64,000 nucleotides of DNA from Ehretia macrophylla. Its lineage: Eukaryota; Streptophyta; Magnoliopsida; Boraginales; Ehretiaceae. Every line of letters starts with the position of its first letter. Positions within the stretch are counted from its first letter, which is position 1. The stretch spans positions 35,441,235 to 35,505,234 of the forward strand of contig CM075781.1 in assembly GCA_037974665.1 (NCBI GenBank). Reading direction: 5' to 3'. A program made the translations under genes and the position numbers. Shown here piece by piece: positions 13,643 through 23,940 of this stretch. The notes below the pieces were generated by a model. That model was not told the origin of the DNA, searched no databases, and worked only from the letters and a program-made list of their open reading frames with translations.

Positions 13643-14040
13643 AAAACAAATGAATAACTGATAACACATTTCCAGTAGGTGATCACCTATTAAGAAGACT
13701 TTATTAAGCTTGAACCTTCTCTGACTTGAGGGGCTTAACCACTGCCTATGTGAAATTTGGGTCATTTCTGCCAAAATGACCAGGGCATATGTAATCAAAA
13801 TAAGCACCTAATATAAGAAGCTTTATTTCACAAACATGTAAAATTTGCTTACAAACACCTTTAATCAACTTAAAAACTAAGCCAAACTACTCCAAAAGAC
13901 ACATACATATTCTTTGCTTGCATTCATGCTCAATTTGTTCTATCTTCTCGAGTACTGCCCCTAACTGTATGGCTCCAATGAGCACTAAACAGATCATAGA
14001 AGCATGAAGAATAAAGATAGAAATGATACACTGAAATTAC
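13643..14040. other. Spacer next to captured gene fragments
   Basis: About 400 bp with no recognised gene. On the minus strand a short open stretch around 13915-13985 follows an acceptor-like TTTAG, but I could not match it to a family. It may be intronic DNA that came with the fragments to its right. Confidence 0.35.
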
Positions 14041-14192
14041 CTGGAAACCTGCTCTGCGTCAGCACAACCGAGGACACTTACTAGCAGCTCCAATACCTCT
14101 GCCAGTGGCAACTAGTACATGTGATGGAGCCAAGGCAGCAACATCATTAATGCCATCACCAACCATAGCAATCACAACATCATTAATATGCT
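14041..14192 (-). pseudogene. Exon relic of a PAA1/HMA6-type copper P-type ATPase
   Basis: Read on the minus strand, this 152-bp stretch encodes VAMVGDGIND-like sequence (here IAMVGDGIND), then VAALAPSHV and VATGRGIGAAS, then in another frame VSSVVL. MVGDGIND is the signature of the P-domain hinge of P-type ATPases. The following AALxSSHxGVAxGxGxGAAS pattern is that of the chloroplast copper transporter PAA1 (HMA6) rather than PAA2. A one-base frameshift separates GAAS from VSSVVL, so it cannot code as it stands. A CAG acceptor precedes the exon and a GTAATT donor follows it, so it was copied from genomic DNA and not from spliced RNA. A roughly 28-bp direct duplication covers the acceptor (about 14191-14240). 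It lies beside another gene's fragment (14712-14984), which suggests capture by a transposon. Confidence 0.75.
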
Positions 14193-14711
14193 CTGCTAGA
14201 AAATATTAAAAGAAGACTGCTCTGCTAGAAAATATTAATAGAAGACAAATACCAATTACAAAAATATAGTATATAACCTCTTTCCATTTAAGAACCTCCT
14301 AATGATCATAAGATTATCCAAAATAAAGTCTTCCAAACTAATACACATATGGGTCTTTAGAATGACCATACCGTACAAATTTGCCCAACATATGCAAATC
14401 CAATTCAAGGACAGTTTCTAGCATTTGATCCAAGGGGATCTACATCTTCATCTAATTGAACTACCATCTTTATCAAAATATTGACAACAAAATTGTTATG
14501 GGATGATACTCTTCCATATTTACACGGTAATAAGAACTAGGAATAGCATGTATAAAGATAAAGAAAGTAAAGTGAAGCAATATTTCATTTCACATCATCC
14601 TCAGCTCTCTATGCACCATAACAAATGAATAAAAACATCAGTTAGTCTTAGCAAACAAGAACATTCAAAATTACACATATACAATAAACAATTTCATTCA
14701 ATTGGAGAATA
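14193..14711. other. Non-coding stretch between two gene fragments
   Basis: About 520 bp with no recognised coding similarity on either strand. It begins with the tandem copy of the acceptor region of the ATPase exon relic (motif CTCTGCTAGAAAATATTAA at about 14191 and 14219). It is probably intron or junction sequence within a composite, transposon-carried block. Confidence 0.4.
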
Positions 14712-14984
14712 CTAATTTGGTAAAATTTGTTGAAAGTTGTCAGATACGTTAATGGTTTCTCTTTTTTAGATTTCTTTGCTCAATATTTGAGCAATGTTGA
14801 TCACTATTCCACAGCTGCACAGAGCTCAACCAATTCATTCTTTCTTTGTTGTCCTTTTTTGTCCTAACCATATCCTTGTTCCCATCTTCATCACAACTTT
14901 TCTTCAATGGGATAAACTCTTCCAAGACTCACTCCGCGCCTAGTTTCCTACACTGCATTGCTTCTTTTTTCACAGTCACAATTG
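14712..14984 (-). pseudogene. HHO/NIGT1-type GARP transcription factor fragment
   Basis: Minus-strand translation gives KKEAMQC, then LEEFIPLKK, then MNWLSSVQLW, in that order and spacing. These are the conserved blocks (EExMQC, EEFIPxK, DWLxSVQLW) that lie before the Myb/G2-like domain in plant HRS1/HHO/NIGT1 nitrate- and phosphate-response repressors. A TTTGCAG acceptor directly precedes the exon at 14985-14990. One in-frame stop lies between GAE and VLEEF, so the fragment is dead, and the DNA-binding domain is absent. The family assignment rests on recalled motifs and is fairly firm; the exact member is unknown. Its neighbour, a copper-ATPase exon, is functionally unrelated. Confidence 0.7.
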
Positions 14985-14990
14985 CTGCAA

Positions 14991-15641
14991 ATAAAAACAC
15001 AATCACAATTGCAAAACATAAGCAAATTCTTAGCTAATACCAAAACCAATCACTCAAAATCATCAAAAAGAAAAACAAATACTAAAAAACAGTGTTTTGT
15101 TTTTCTAATTTGAACATTCCCAAACTTGTTAAAAAAAAAAGATTTCCCATTCCCCCCCTCCCCACGGTACCCCACCCCCACCCCGTACTGCCCCCACCCA
15201 CAGTACCCTGCATCACCTCCATCCTTTTACCCCGCGACCCATAGCCCCCTCCTCTAACCGTAAGCTAATTTTTTTTTTATTGTTTTTTGTTATATATCTA
15301 TATACATACATATATATCTATATACATATATATAATTTTTTCTACTCTATTTTCATTTTGTATTTTTGTTTTATGTTATTTTTGGTTTTTTGAACTTTTT
15401 CGTTTGTTTTTTTGTTGCTTTTTTCTGTTTTTTATTTTTAAGTTTTAAATATTTTATGTTTTTTCTGTTTTTCGTCTTGCAGCCTTGTTTTTTTTTTCTG
15501 TTTTTGCTATTTTTTTATTTAGGTTTTTAATATAGAAAGTAATTTTTTTTCATTTTTTATTTTTTTTGCAGTTTCTTTTATTTTGTTGAATGAAGCTGGC
15601 TTTTGACTCAGCTGCCTCACTTTGGTCCCTTTTTTGGTTAA
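14991..15641. other. Low-complexity spacer with C-rich and T-rich tracts
   Basis: No gene is seen. A C-rich tract at about 15148-15262 (CCCACCCCCACCCC-like) is followed by several hundred bases of T-rich sequence with TATATACATA repeats near 15293-15340. Confidence 0.5.
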
Positions 15642-16030
15642 TTGGTGAAAAGGAAAATGAAAATATTCACGGATTTTGGAGATGGACAAGGCCGTCTCCA
15701 TTTGGAGATTCCCGCTAGGGCTTCTTCAAAAGGAGACAGCCCAGTCCGTCTCCAAACTGGAGACGGACTAGGCCATCTCCATTTGGAGAGTTGGGCTTCT
15801 CCAAATGGAGACTGCCCAGTTCGTCTCCAAAATAGAGACGGACTAAGCCGTCTCCATTTGGCTAGTTGGTCTTCTCCAAATGGAGACGGCCCAATCCATC
15901 CCTAAAATGGAGACGGAACGGGCCGTCTCCATTTGGAGACTCCCGATGGAGACGGATTGGGCAGTCTCCATTTGGATAGTTGGGCTTCTCCAAATGGAGA
16001 CGGCCCAATCCGTCTCCATTTTGTCTCCAA
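15642..16030. repeat. Array of palindromic GGAGACGG repeats
   Basis: Five units of roughly 40-80 bp start near 15691, 15773, 15848, 15921 and 15961. Each carries CCGTCTCCATTTGGAGA and its complement (CTCCAAATGGAGACGG), so every unit can form a hairpin. The pattern fits subterminal repeats of a CACTA element, whose terminus lies at 16820. The 87-codon open frame through the array simply follows its period and is not a gene. Confidence 0.75.
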
Positions 16031-16499
16031 TTTCTTTTTTCTTTGTTATAATTATTTAAGACATAAATTTACATATTAAAATACCTCATATCAAATTTTT
16101 TAAAAACATGTAAAAGTACTGTTAGAACTTTATTTTTTTTGACCTTTTATCAAATTATAAATTTCCGAATTAGTAGTTATTTTTTTTTGTAACTAACATG
16201 AATATAAAAATATAATTTAAATAATGTTAATTCATTAATAAATCTTAAGAATTTATTATGAATAAAAAATTTACGACTATGTAGTAATACAAAAAATTTG
16301 ATAAGTAAATAATTAATTTATATTTTATATTTAAAGCTTATATTAATTATCATTAATTATATTTTTATTAGTTCTCAATTTAGGTAAAATATTAATAATT
16401 CGTAAATATTATTGAATTAGTTCTCAATTAAGATAATATATTTAGTGTCAAAATTATTGAATTTCAACATATTTTAATAATCCATAAATTGATAACAAT

Positions 16500-16820
16500 G
16501 GGGACTAAATGGAAATCTATTATTTTTGGCGACGGCAGGGTGACTAAATTGCAACGCGTTTTGAGGACCGTCTCCAGCTTGTCACCAATTGGTGAAGGCA
16601 TGGGGACAACATGTCATTATCCGTCACCAAGTTGCCACCATTTGGTCACTTTTTGAGACAATATATGATGTCGTTACCATATTGTCGCCAATTGGCGACA
16701 AATTGGTGACGGCGTATGTAGGTCGTCTTCAAAACGTCACCAAACTAGCAACAACGGCTTCTGTCACCGTACGGAAATTGGCGACGACCCGTCGCAAAAA
16801 GTAGTTTTTTTTTTGTAGTG
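16500..16820. mobile_element. CACTA-type transposon, right terminus
   Basis: The stretch ends TTTTTTGTAGTG at 16820, the complement of CACTACAAAAAA, the classic CACTA terminus. Just inside are many copies of GTCACCAA / GTCGCCAATTGGCGAC-like subterminal repeats (16510-16795). No matching CACTACA left terminus with the same 3-bp target (AGC follows at 16821) was found, so the left border is unknown. It may lie beyond the gene fragments at 14041-14984. No transposase was recognised. Confidence 0.7.
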
Positions 16821-17769
16821 AGCGGAAAGCTTACCCAAAGTCGATATGCTCTTCGAATCCAACAAGTAGCCTAATGCTCCAAGCCTTTTTCCACCTCTCC
16901 TCCTTGTGTAAGTCAAATAGAAGATTAGAACTCTAATAGTTTCTTTATGTAATAGGATGGGAATGCCAATGGTTGATAGAATGCTAATATTTATAACCCC
17001 CATCTCACCAATTGCCTAATAATAACACTATTACTTCTAATCTTTTCCCTTTTTTGTTTTTTTGCTAATAAAAATTTTGGGTATTACAAGTAAAAATAAA
17101 AATAGAAAAAACAAATTTAAAAAAAATGGAAATTTTACCTTTCTTGTACTTTTAACAAATGGAAGAGTTGTCACCAAAAATATGCAAAATGTAGAGCATG
17201 ACACATTTGAACTGCAAAAAAAGAGAGTAAAAGTAATAAATTAATTACTAGAGAAATAGATGCAAAGAAAGATGGAACAAGAAAATAGTGTGTGAAGAAC
17301 CATTCGTTTTTATATATCATTACCTTTCTCAACTCTTCTCCTATATATGCCTGATTTGCATTCTTTGAACCAATTCACCTACAAAATTAAAGTGCATCCA
17401 AATAAGAAAATTAATTAAAAATCCACCAAAACTAATGATTTTGTATATACTATACTTCATTGGACGACCATAGTACCTTCATAATATCTCCTACGACTAC
17501 GAGAGTGCAAGAAAGTCATTTACTGCAGGATTTCATCGTATCCTTACTCTCTGTACAAGGTTGTACACCTGAAAAATTTATGAAGAATGCATCAGTAGTA
17601 GATGGCAAAAACAAAAAAATATGCACGGAGAAAAATTAATAGCTAGTACTGGATACACTCTTAAGAAAGAAGCCAATGCATTTCTCTTTAACACAAATGG
17701 AATAATGAAAATTTATGAAACTAAAATTATTTATCAAAAAGCTGTAATTATTTATGAAACTAAAATTAT
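16821..17769. other. Intergenic, nothing recognised
   Basis: About 950 bp of AT-rich DNA. No conserved coding stretch, RNA gene or clean repeat border was seen. Confidence 0.5.
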
Positions 17770-18438
17770 TCGTGAATAGCAAGTAACTGTCCTTTTTTAG
17801 ATTTTGTTTATTTTCATTTTTCTGTTTCTGATTCTGCAAGCACATAAGTTATATGCACACTCTACCCAAGTGCCCAACAACTTAATCCAATCCAACTTCC
17901 TTGAAATGAATGCACATCAAGAAAAATCATGTGCTATCACTAGCTCACGTATTTTTCTAAGTTGGCCTACTTCTTTATTCTTGCTATCTTTTGCTTTTCT
18001 CTTTACAAAAAAAGTCACTGATATGTAACCCTAACTTTTCCTTATTGAAGTTAAAGAAAGAAATACATATAGATGAGAGGAAATTTTTGCCTTACCCATG
18101 TTATAATCCAAGAAAAAGTCAAAAGAAGTGTGTGTGTATGTGTGTGTGTGTGTTTGTGTGTATGGTGTTGGGGGCAGAGCCGGCCCAAGGTATAGGCACC
18201 TTGGGCCTCTGCCCAAGGCCCCTTAGCCTAGGGGCCCTAACTTAAAAAAAAAAAATTAACTAAGGTAATTAAGGCCTAAGGCCTAACGGGCAGCAGACAA
18301 CAATTAAAAGATTCATTTATTACTAGGCCCAACAGCCAATAAGCAAGCAGCAAACAAGACTGTTCATTTTCTCTTCTGAACCAAATAACCAATAAGCAAG
18401 CAGCGGGACTATTCAATATATAATAAAATAAAGCTTTA

Positions 18439-18520
18439 GTATATATATATATAATTTATTTCCTCATTTTTTACACACTTTTTCTCATTTTTTACACACT
18501 TCAACAGCCAAGCAGCAAGC
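18439..18520 (+). promoter_or_regulatory. Candidate promoter region of the hAT transposase
   Basis: A TATATATATATATAA run at about 18440-18456 lies some 280 bp before the likely start codon. It is followed by two direct copies of CTCATTTTTTACACACTT. The placement suits a TATA box with a leader, but the run is also simple sequence. Confidence 0.4.
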
Positions 18521-18735
18521 TCATTTGAAGAGTATTGAAGCACTTGTTTTTAGTTGCAAGTTTGTCTAGGTTATATCTTTCTTTCATACTCTCAATTCTC
18601 ATTTTTTTATTATTAATTGTTCTTATATGCAATAGTTTAGTTTTTCTTTTTCTTCATTGCAATTATTGTGTTATTTTTAATATTGAATTTATTGTAATTT
18701 TTTTGAGTTTTGTTGTATCTAAATTTGAAGCAAGT

Positions 18736-21252
18736 ATGTCTAGTAGGAAATATCCATCGGGTTATGAAAAACTTAAGAAAAAAAGGAGAATAGAAGGTTT
18801 AATTAAATCTCAAAGAGGAGCTTTAGAAAAATTTATTACCACTAACAAAAAAGATGAAGGTAACTCAAGTAAAGAAACTAATGAACTATCAAATTTAAAT
18901 AATTTAAGAGATCATGAAGTCATGGTAGAACAAGATATAGAAAATTGTAGTAATAAAATGTGTGATAATGTGATAGTTGATGAAGAATGTCAAGAAAATA
19001 ATGAAGAGAACATGGCAACTAGAAATCTTAAAGATGATTTAGATTGTATTTATGATCCGGGAAGATGGGAAAATCTTAATAATAAATTAATAGACTTATT
19101 AGTAGAAAAGGGTCCAATAAGAGTGAGTGATATAAATTTTCCAAAAGATGAAACTTGTAGACACTTTTCTACTTCTCATTATATAAGAAAATTGTCAAAT
19201 GGAGAAAAACATGATAGAAGATGGTTAGTGTATACAAAAGATTTTGATAAAGTATATTGTTTTTGTTGTAAATTGTTTGGTACAAAATCTAGTATGATGA
19301 GCCAATTGGGTAACGAAGGAACTAAAGATTGGAAACATTTGAGTGCTAGGCTAAAGAGTCATGAAACAAGTAATGAACATATAGTTAACATGAGTGCTTG
19401 GTTTGATTTAGAATCGAGATTATTAAAGAACAAAACAATTGATAAAGAAGCTGTAGAAAGATTTAATAAAGAGAAAGAACATTGGAGAAATGTCCTAAAA
19501 AGAATAATTTCTCTTATAAAAAGTTTAGCTAAAAATAATTTGGCATTTCGTGGGGATAATGAGAAAATTTTTCAAGAAAATAATGGAATTTTTTTAAGCT
19601 TTATTGAGATGATTACTGAATTTGATCCAATAATGAAAGAACATGTTCGACGTATTCAAAATGGGGAAATTCATAAACATTATTTAGGACATAATATTCA
19701 AAATGAGTTAATACAAGTGTTGGCACATAAAGTAAAAAGTTTAATTTTAAAAAATATTAAAGAAGCAAAATACTATTCAATTATACTTGATTGTACTCCC
19801 GATTTGAGCCACCAAGAACAAATGTCTATGATTTTAAGGTGCGTAGATATTTCATCTAGTCCAATAAGAATAGAAGAATACTTTTTAGGATTTTTGAATG
19901 TGGAAAATACTTCTGGAAAAGGCCTTTTTGATGAACTTATAGGAGAAATTAAAAACTTAGAACTTGAGATTGATGATGTAAGAGGACAAGGTTATGATAA
20001 TGGATCTAACATGAAAGGAAAACACCAAGGTGTGCAGAAAAGGTTATTAGATATAAATCCTAGAGCATTGTATACACCATGTGCATGTCATAGTCTTAAT
20101 TTAGTACTTTGTGATGTTGCTACTTCATGTGTTAGAGCCATATCATTATTCAGAGTTCTACAACAAATATATTCATTATTCTCTTCTTCACCTAAATGGT
20201 GGAAAATTTTAAAAAATAACATATCTAATTTAACGGTTAAGTCATTATCACAAACTCGTTGGGAAAGTCGTATTGAAAGTGTAAAGGCTATTAGATATCA
20301 AGCTCCAAAAATTAGAGATGCTTTGTTTGAACTTGCAGAAACAAGTGAAGATCCTAAAATAAGGAGTGAAGCTAACAGTCTAGCAACTTATGAACTAGAG
20401 GATTTTGAATTTTTATTAGGTATGACTATTTGGTATGATATCTTGTTTGCAGTAAACTCTGTTAGTAAGAACTTTCAAAGTGAAAATATGCACATTGATG
20501 TTGCTATAGATCTTCTTAAGGGTCTTGTTTCTTTTTTTGAAAATTATAGGGAGAATGGATTTGTATCTGCTATGATTTCAGCAAAAGAAATTGCAAATGA
20601 AATGGAAATAGAACCTAAATTTCGTGAAAAACGTGTGATTCATAGAAAAAAACAATTTGACGAAGATGTTGGTGATGATAAAATAAAATCTCTTGAAGAA
20701 TTATTTAGAATTGAGTATTTTCTTTACATGATTGATCAAATTATTTCTTCACTTAAAACTAGATTTGAGCAATTTGAAGTATTTGAACATTTTTTTGGAT
20801 TCTTGTTCAATTTCACTAGATTAAAGTCAATGGATGAAAATACTATTAAACAATGTTGCTTGAATCTTGAAGAATTTCTAAGCTATGATGGACATTATAA
20901 CATAGATGGATTAGATTTATTTTCAGAATTAAAAGTGTTAAAAGAAATGTATCAAAAAGAAAATTCTAGTCCATTGGAAGTACTTAATTATATAAAAAAG
21001 GTTGATTCTTTTCCAAATGCTTATGTTTCTTATAGAATATTGTTAACAATTCCAGTTTCAGTTGCATCTGCAGAAAGAAGTTTTTCAAAATTAAAATTAA
21101 TAAAAACTTATTTAAGATCATCTATGTCTCAAGAAAGATTAAATGGATTAGCTATGCTGTCTATTGAAAAAAATTTGTTAGATAAACTTGATTATGACGA
21201 TTTAATAAATAATTTTGCATCTCAAAAGGTAAGAAAAATAAATTTTATATAG
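18736..21252 (+). CDS. hAT-family transposase (zf-MYM1/TTF-type), intact
   Basis: It catalyses cut-and-paste transposition of its own element in the nucleus. I place the start at 18736, giving 838 residues, because MSSRKYPSGYEK followed by a basic stretch is the usual opening of this plant subfamily. The frame is open 67 codons further up to 18535, but that extension is hydrophobic and looks like leader sequence. Domains in order are: TTF-type zinc finger with C175, C177/C178 and H209/H215; DUF4371/RNase H-like core with Asp352 (ILDCTPD) and Asp421 (GQGYDNGSN), the likely first two catalytic acids; PCACHSLNL (C449, C451, H452); TRWESR (507-512); and the C-terminal hAT dimerisation region starting near AERSFSKLK (779-787). 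The third catalytic acid was not pinned down. There are no internal stops. It is uninterrupted by introns and much more AT-rich than the TPS exons. Confidence 0.93.
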   Translation: MSSRKYPSGYEKLKKKRRIEGLIKSQRGALEKFITTNKKDEGNSSKETNELSNLNNLRDHEVMVEQDIENCSNKMCDNVIVDEECQENNEENMATRNLKDDLDCIYDPGRWENLNNKLIDLLVEKGPIRVSDINFPKDETCRHFSTSHYIRKLSNGEKHDRRWLVYTKDFDKVYCFCCKLFGTKSSMMSQLGNEGTKDWKHLSARLKSHETSNEHIVNMSAWFDLESRLLKNKTIDKEAVERFNKEKEHWRNVLKRIISLIKSLAKNNLAFRGDNEKIFQENNGIFLSFIEMITEFDPIMKEHVRRIQNGEIHKHYLGHNIQNELIQVLAHKVKSLILKNIKEAKYYSIILDCTPDLSHQEQMSMILRCVDISSSPIRIEEYFLGFLNVENTSGKGLFDELIGEIKNLELEIDDVRGQGYDNGSNMKGKHQGVQKRLLDINPRALYTPCACHSLNLVLCDVATSCVRAISLFRVLQQIYSLFSSSPKWWKILKNNISNLTVKSLSQTRWESRIESVKAIRYQAPKIRDALFELAETSEDPKIRSEANSLATYELEDFEFLLGMTIWYDILFAVNSVSKNFQSENMHIDVAIDLLKGLVSFFENYRENGFVSAMISAKEIANEMEIEPKFREKRVIHRKKQFDEDVGDDKIKSLEELFRIEYFLYMIDQIISSLKTRFEQFEVFEHFFGFLFNFTRLKSMDENTIKQCCLNLEEFLSYDGHYNIDGLDLFSELKVLKEMYQKENSSPLEVLNYIKKVDSFPNAYVSYRILLTIPVSVASAERSFSKLKLIKTYLRSSMSQERLNGLAMLSIEKNLLDKLDYDDLINNFASQKVRKINFI

Positions 21253-22441
21253 GTTTATCTTTTTGTTAACTTATAATATTATGCTATTTTATAATTCTAA
21301 TTTTAGTATTTCTTTTTATTTGTAGTGATTATTTTAGTAGAAAATTTTAAATTTTTTTTATTGAGAAAAAATCTAATTATTAAGGCCCCCATTTAGTTAA
21401 TCGCCCAAGGTCCCCAAATTGTTTGAGACGGCCCTGGTTGGGGGGACCGGGAAAGTGGGGTGGTGTGGAAAAGGAAGCTAGATATACGACAGTCTCATAC
21501 ATTAACCGGGAGTATATGGCTTGTATTTAAAGTTTTTGACTAATTGTTTTGTTTGGGCCTTTGTATCTAGTTAATTAGTATTTAAATCTTGTACTTCTAT
21601 TTTATATATGGGTTCTTATATAGTTTGTGCCCAAATCACCTTTATATTTACTTTGTTTAATTAATAAATATGCTACTTGACAAAAAACAAAAATCCAATG
21701 AAATGCAAACATATGCTCTAAAAGTCTTAATTATTTAATTATACCCATTAGACAAAAAGAAAAAAAGAGAATGAACATCAACTCCATGATTAGACTAATA
21801 ACATTGTCATCTCATCGTAAACATATGAAATAATTGTTAAATAAATTGTGTATATAAATCTTTTTAAATTTTTTAATATGAAATTTCTTTTCCATCAGCA
21901 ATGAGGATTTTCAATTAAATATTGGGAAATAAAACATGAAAATCATAATAAAGCTTAGAAGTTTATTATGCAAATCTCATGAACGACAAGTTTAAATATG
22001 TACATATATTAGTTTCATATTGCAAATCTCATGAACGACAAGTTTATCGTTTTGGATATATCACATAATAATTATTTGTTGTAAATTCTTCATATTGAAA
22101 TTTATACTACCACGAACTAAAAGTTCGTTGCTTTTGATATGTCAAGCAATAGCTCTTTTTTCATAGACGCTTGATGCTGAAATCCATAAATATTCCTATG
22201 AATCTTAGAGAAATAATTTAGGAAAGGAAATCACCCATCCCTACAGAACTAAGTTAAAGAAATAATATTCATTCTTCATAATCTCCATGACATGTTAAAG
22301 CTAAATATCGTATGGTAAAGGATCTGTGTATCCTCTCGAACAATCTAATTAGAAAAATATATGATCATCACAAAGTAATGATCTTTCAAAACTCGCTATG
22401 AATGAATTTATAGCAGGTTTTTAACATTACAAGTGAGCATA

Positions 22442-23065
22442 GTTGTCGAATCGTGAATCGTATCGTAAATCGAAATGTCATTTTTTTGAATCGTGAATCG
22501 AATCGAATCGTGAATTGTCCCGATTTGGTCACAAATTTGAAACTAGTTGATATTTGACATATTATATTTCTATTAACATTTTTTAGTTGAGATTCTTTAT
22601 TTGAATTAATATTAATATATGTTTTTGTTACTTTTCTAGATTGTTCACTACTTCACTTGTTCCTAGTAGCCCAAACAATATCTGCATCACAATATCACAC
22701 TATTTTTTTTTGTCGGAACAATATCACATTTCACAAGTGTCCAAACTAGTGCTCAAAAGCTGTTGTAAACACAAGTGGTCCAATCAGTTACAAGTTTTGT
22801 GTCCTATTTTTTTACTAAAGTGGACTTATTTTGTTAGCTACTTTGAAATATTTTGGGCTTTAAAAAAAAAAAAAAAAAAAATTGACCCGAATCGCAAATG
22901 ATTCAGTGAATTGTATGATTCACTAACGATTCACACGATTCAGTACCGATTCACTTGCGATTCACGTCGATTCACGATTCTCCTATCCGATTCTTATAAT
23001 TTTTTTAGTGAATTGTATCGAATCGTATGATTCAAATCGCGAATCGTACGATTCTGATTACACTG
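22442..23065. mobile_element. GATTC-rich MITE, probably Mutator-like
   Basis: About 620 bp interrupt the Copia relic. Both ends are dense in GAATCGTGAATCG / CGATTCACGATTC motifs in opposite orientation. The flanks repeat the host sequence, CAAGTGAGCATA (22430-22441) and CAAGCGAGCATA (23066-23077); the last nine bases, with one mismatch, fit the 9-bp target duplication of Mutator-like elements. The uninserted sequence is visible near 1230 in copy A. No transposase is present. Confidence 0.65.
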
Positions 23066-23562
23066 CAAGCGAGCATAATTCCAAAGTGTTAGAAAATGTC
23101 AACTAAAATAATTATGTGGTATATTTTTTGGAAGATACTTTAGAAAAACAAAAACTTATTTCACTTTCCGCGACTTGAATAAGCTCTTATAGCAACAATA
23201 TTGAGAGCCTAAGATTGATAAATATTTTGAATTGATATAATCTTATTATTGTTGAACAAAATAAGAACTTCTAAAGAATTCATTAATTATGACCAGTTGG
23301 CGCAGAACCATTCCTTGAAGTGGATACTATATCATCTTATTATCATGGACATGATATTGGCCATGGTTGTGGCTATAATAACTATTGATATTATGGTGGT
23401 GATGAACAACTCTAATCTTGAGAAGTCTAAAATAATTAGGAGAAACATGAAAAGGGAAATGATTAAAAAACAATGTTGATTGATGACTATACATGTGTAT
23501 AGAAGGACATTGAGCACATACATGCCATATGTATAAATATCGTAATAATATATCTTTGTACA

Positions 23563-23825
23563 TGTTGAATATACTAAATAATAAAATAAACCTCTCTCTA
23601 ACAACTTAACTTTTTAGATGAGGTGGTTACTTAACATGGTATCAGAGCCTAGGTGCCAAAATGTCCTAAATTCAAAATTCATTGTCATCCATTTAAAAAT
23701 ATTAAAATTGTCTAAGTGTAAGGCTAAAAAACTAACTCCACATGTGCTTGCGGGGCCGTGTTAAAAATTATTTAATAAACCTCTCTTTAACAAGTCAAAC
23801 TTTTAGATGAGATGGTAACTTAACA
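23563..23825 (+). mobile_element. TRIM (miniature LTR element)
   Basis: Short LTRs lie at 23563-23636 (74 bp) and 23759-23825 (67 bp). Both start TGTT and end ACTTAACA. The first is followed at once by the primer-binding site TGGTATCAGAGCC. Flanks GTACA / GTATA agree at four of five bases. There is no coding capacity. Confidence 0.82.
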
Positions 23826-23940
23826 GTATATCATGTGATATCGATAAATGTTTTGAGTTAAACTATAAAGATATTTGTATAGATTGAAACAATTGGATAA
23901 ATGTAACACAATCGTCTTACCACATATCTCCAAAAAAAAA

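Larger units (their letters stand above)
18175..21436 (+). mobile_element. hAT transposon, full length, apparently intact
   Basis: The element is 3262 bp long. It begins CAGAGCCGGCCC and ends GACGGCCCTG, giving imperfect terminal inverted repeats. A perfect 8-bp target duplication GTTGGGGG lies at 18167-18174 and 21437-21444, as expected for hAT. The paralogous site at about 28246-28253 has the sequence once, without the insert. A subterminal hairpin with 9-bp arms (GCCCAAGGT / ACCTTGGGC, 18183-18206) lies near the left end. The single transposase ORF is uninterrupted. The perfect target duplication and intact ORF indicate a recent, possibly still mobile, autonomous element. Confidence 0.93.
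17770..21960. repeat. Local duplicate C1 (interrupted by the hAT element)
   Basis: 17770-18174 plus 21445-21960 match 27559-28915 in order and orientation, including a (TG)n run, the GTGTTGGGGG insertion site and the AT-rich stretch beyond. C1 is split by the hAT element. It lacks the TRIM and the poly-A-tailed insertion found in the other copy. No gene lies in the duplicated DNA. Confidence 0.85.
21970..23940 (+). mobile_element. Copia relic, same family as the elements at 383 and 40071
   Basis: Sequence at about 21975-22440 and 23066-23535 follows the gag-region order of the Copia element in copy A (about 800-1700), and about 23830-23930 resembles its pol part near 6440. It is a much more divergent, badly broken fragment with no LTRs recognised. 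Two younger insertions lie inside it: the GATTC-rich element (22442-23065) and a TRIM (23563-23825). Confidence 0.65.

Noticed and set aside
15642-15905. 87-codon open frame
   Set aside because: It follows the period of the GGAGACGG repeat array; its protein repeats simply mirror the DNA repeat.
18130-18163. TG-repeat as possible regulatory Z-DNA
   Set aside because: Ordinary microsatellite, part of a local duplication with no gene next to it except the transposon that inserted beside it.
18535-18735. N-terminal 67-residue hydrophobic extension of the hAT transposase
   Set aside because: A membrane-like leader makes no sense for a nuclear transposase; the family start motif MSSRKYPSG lies at 18736.
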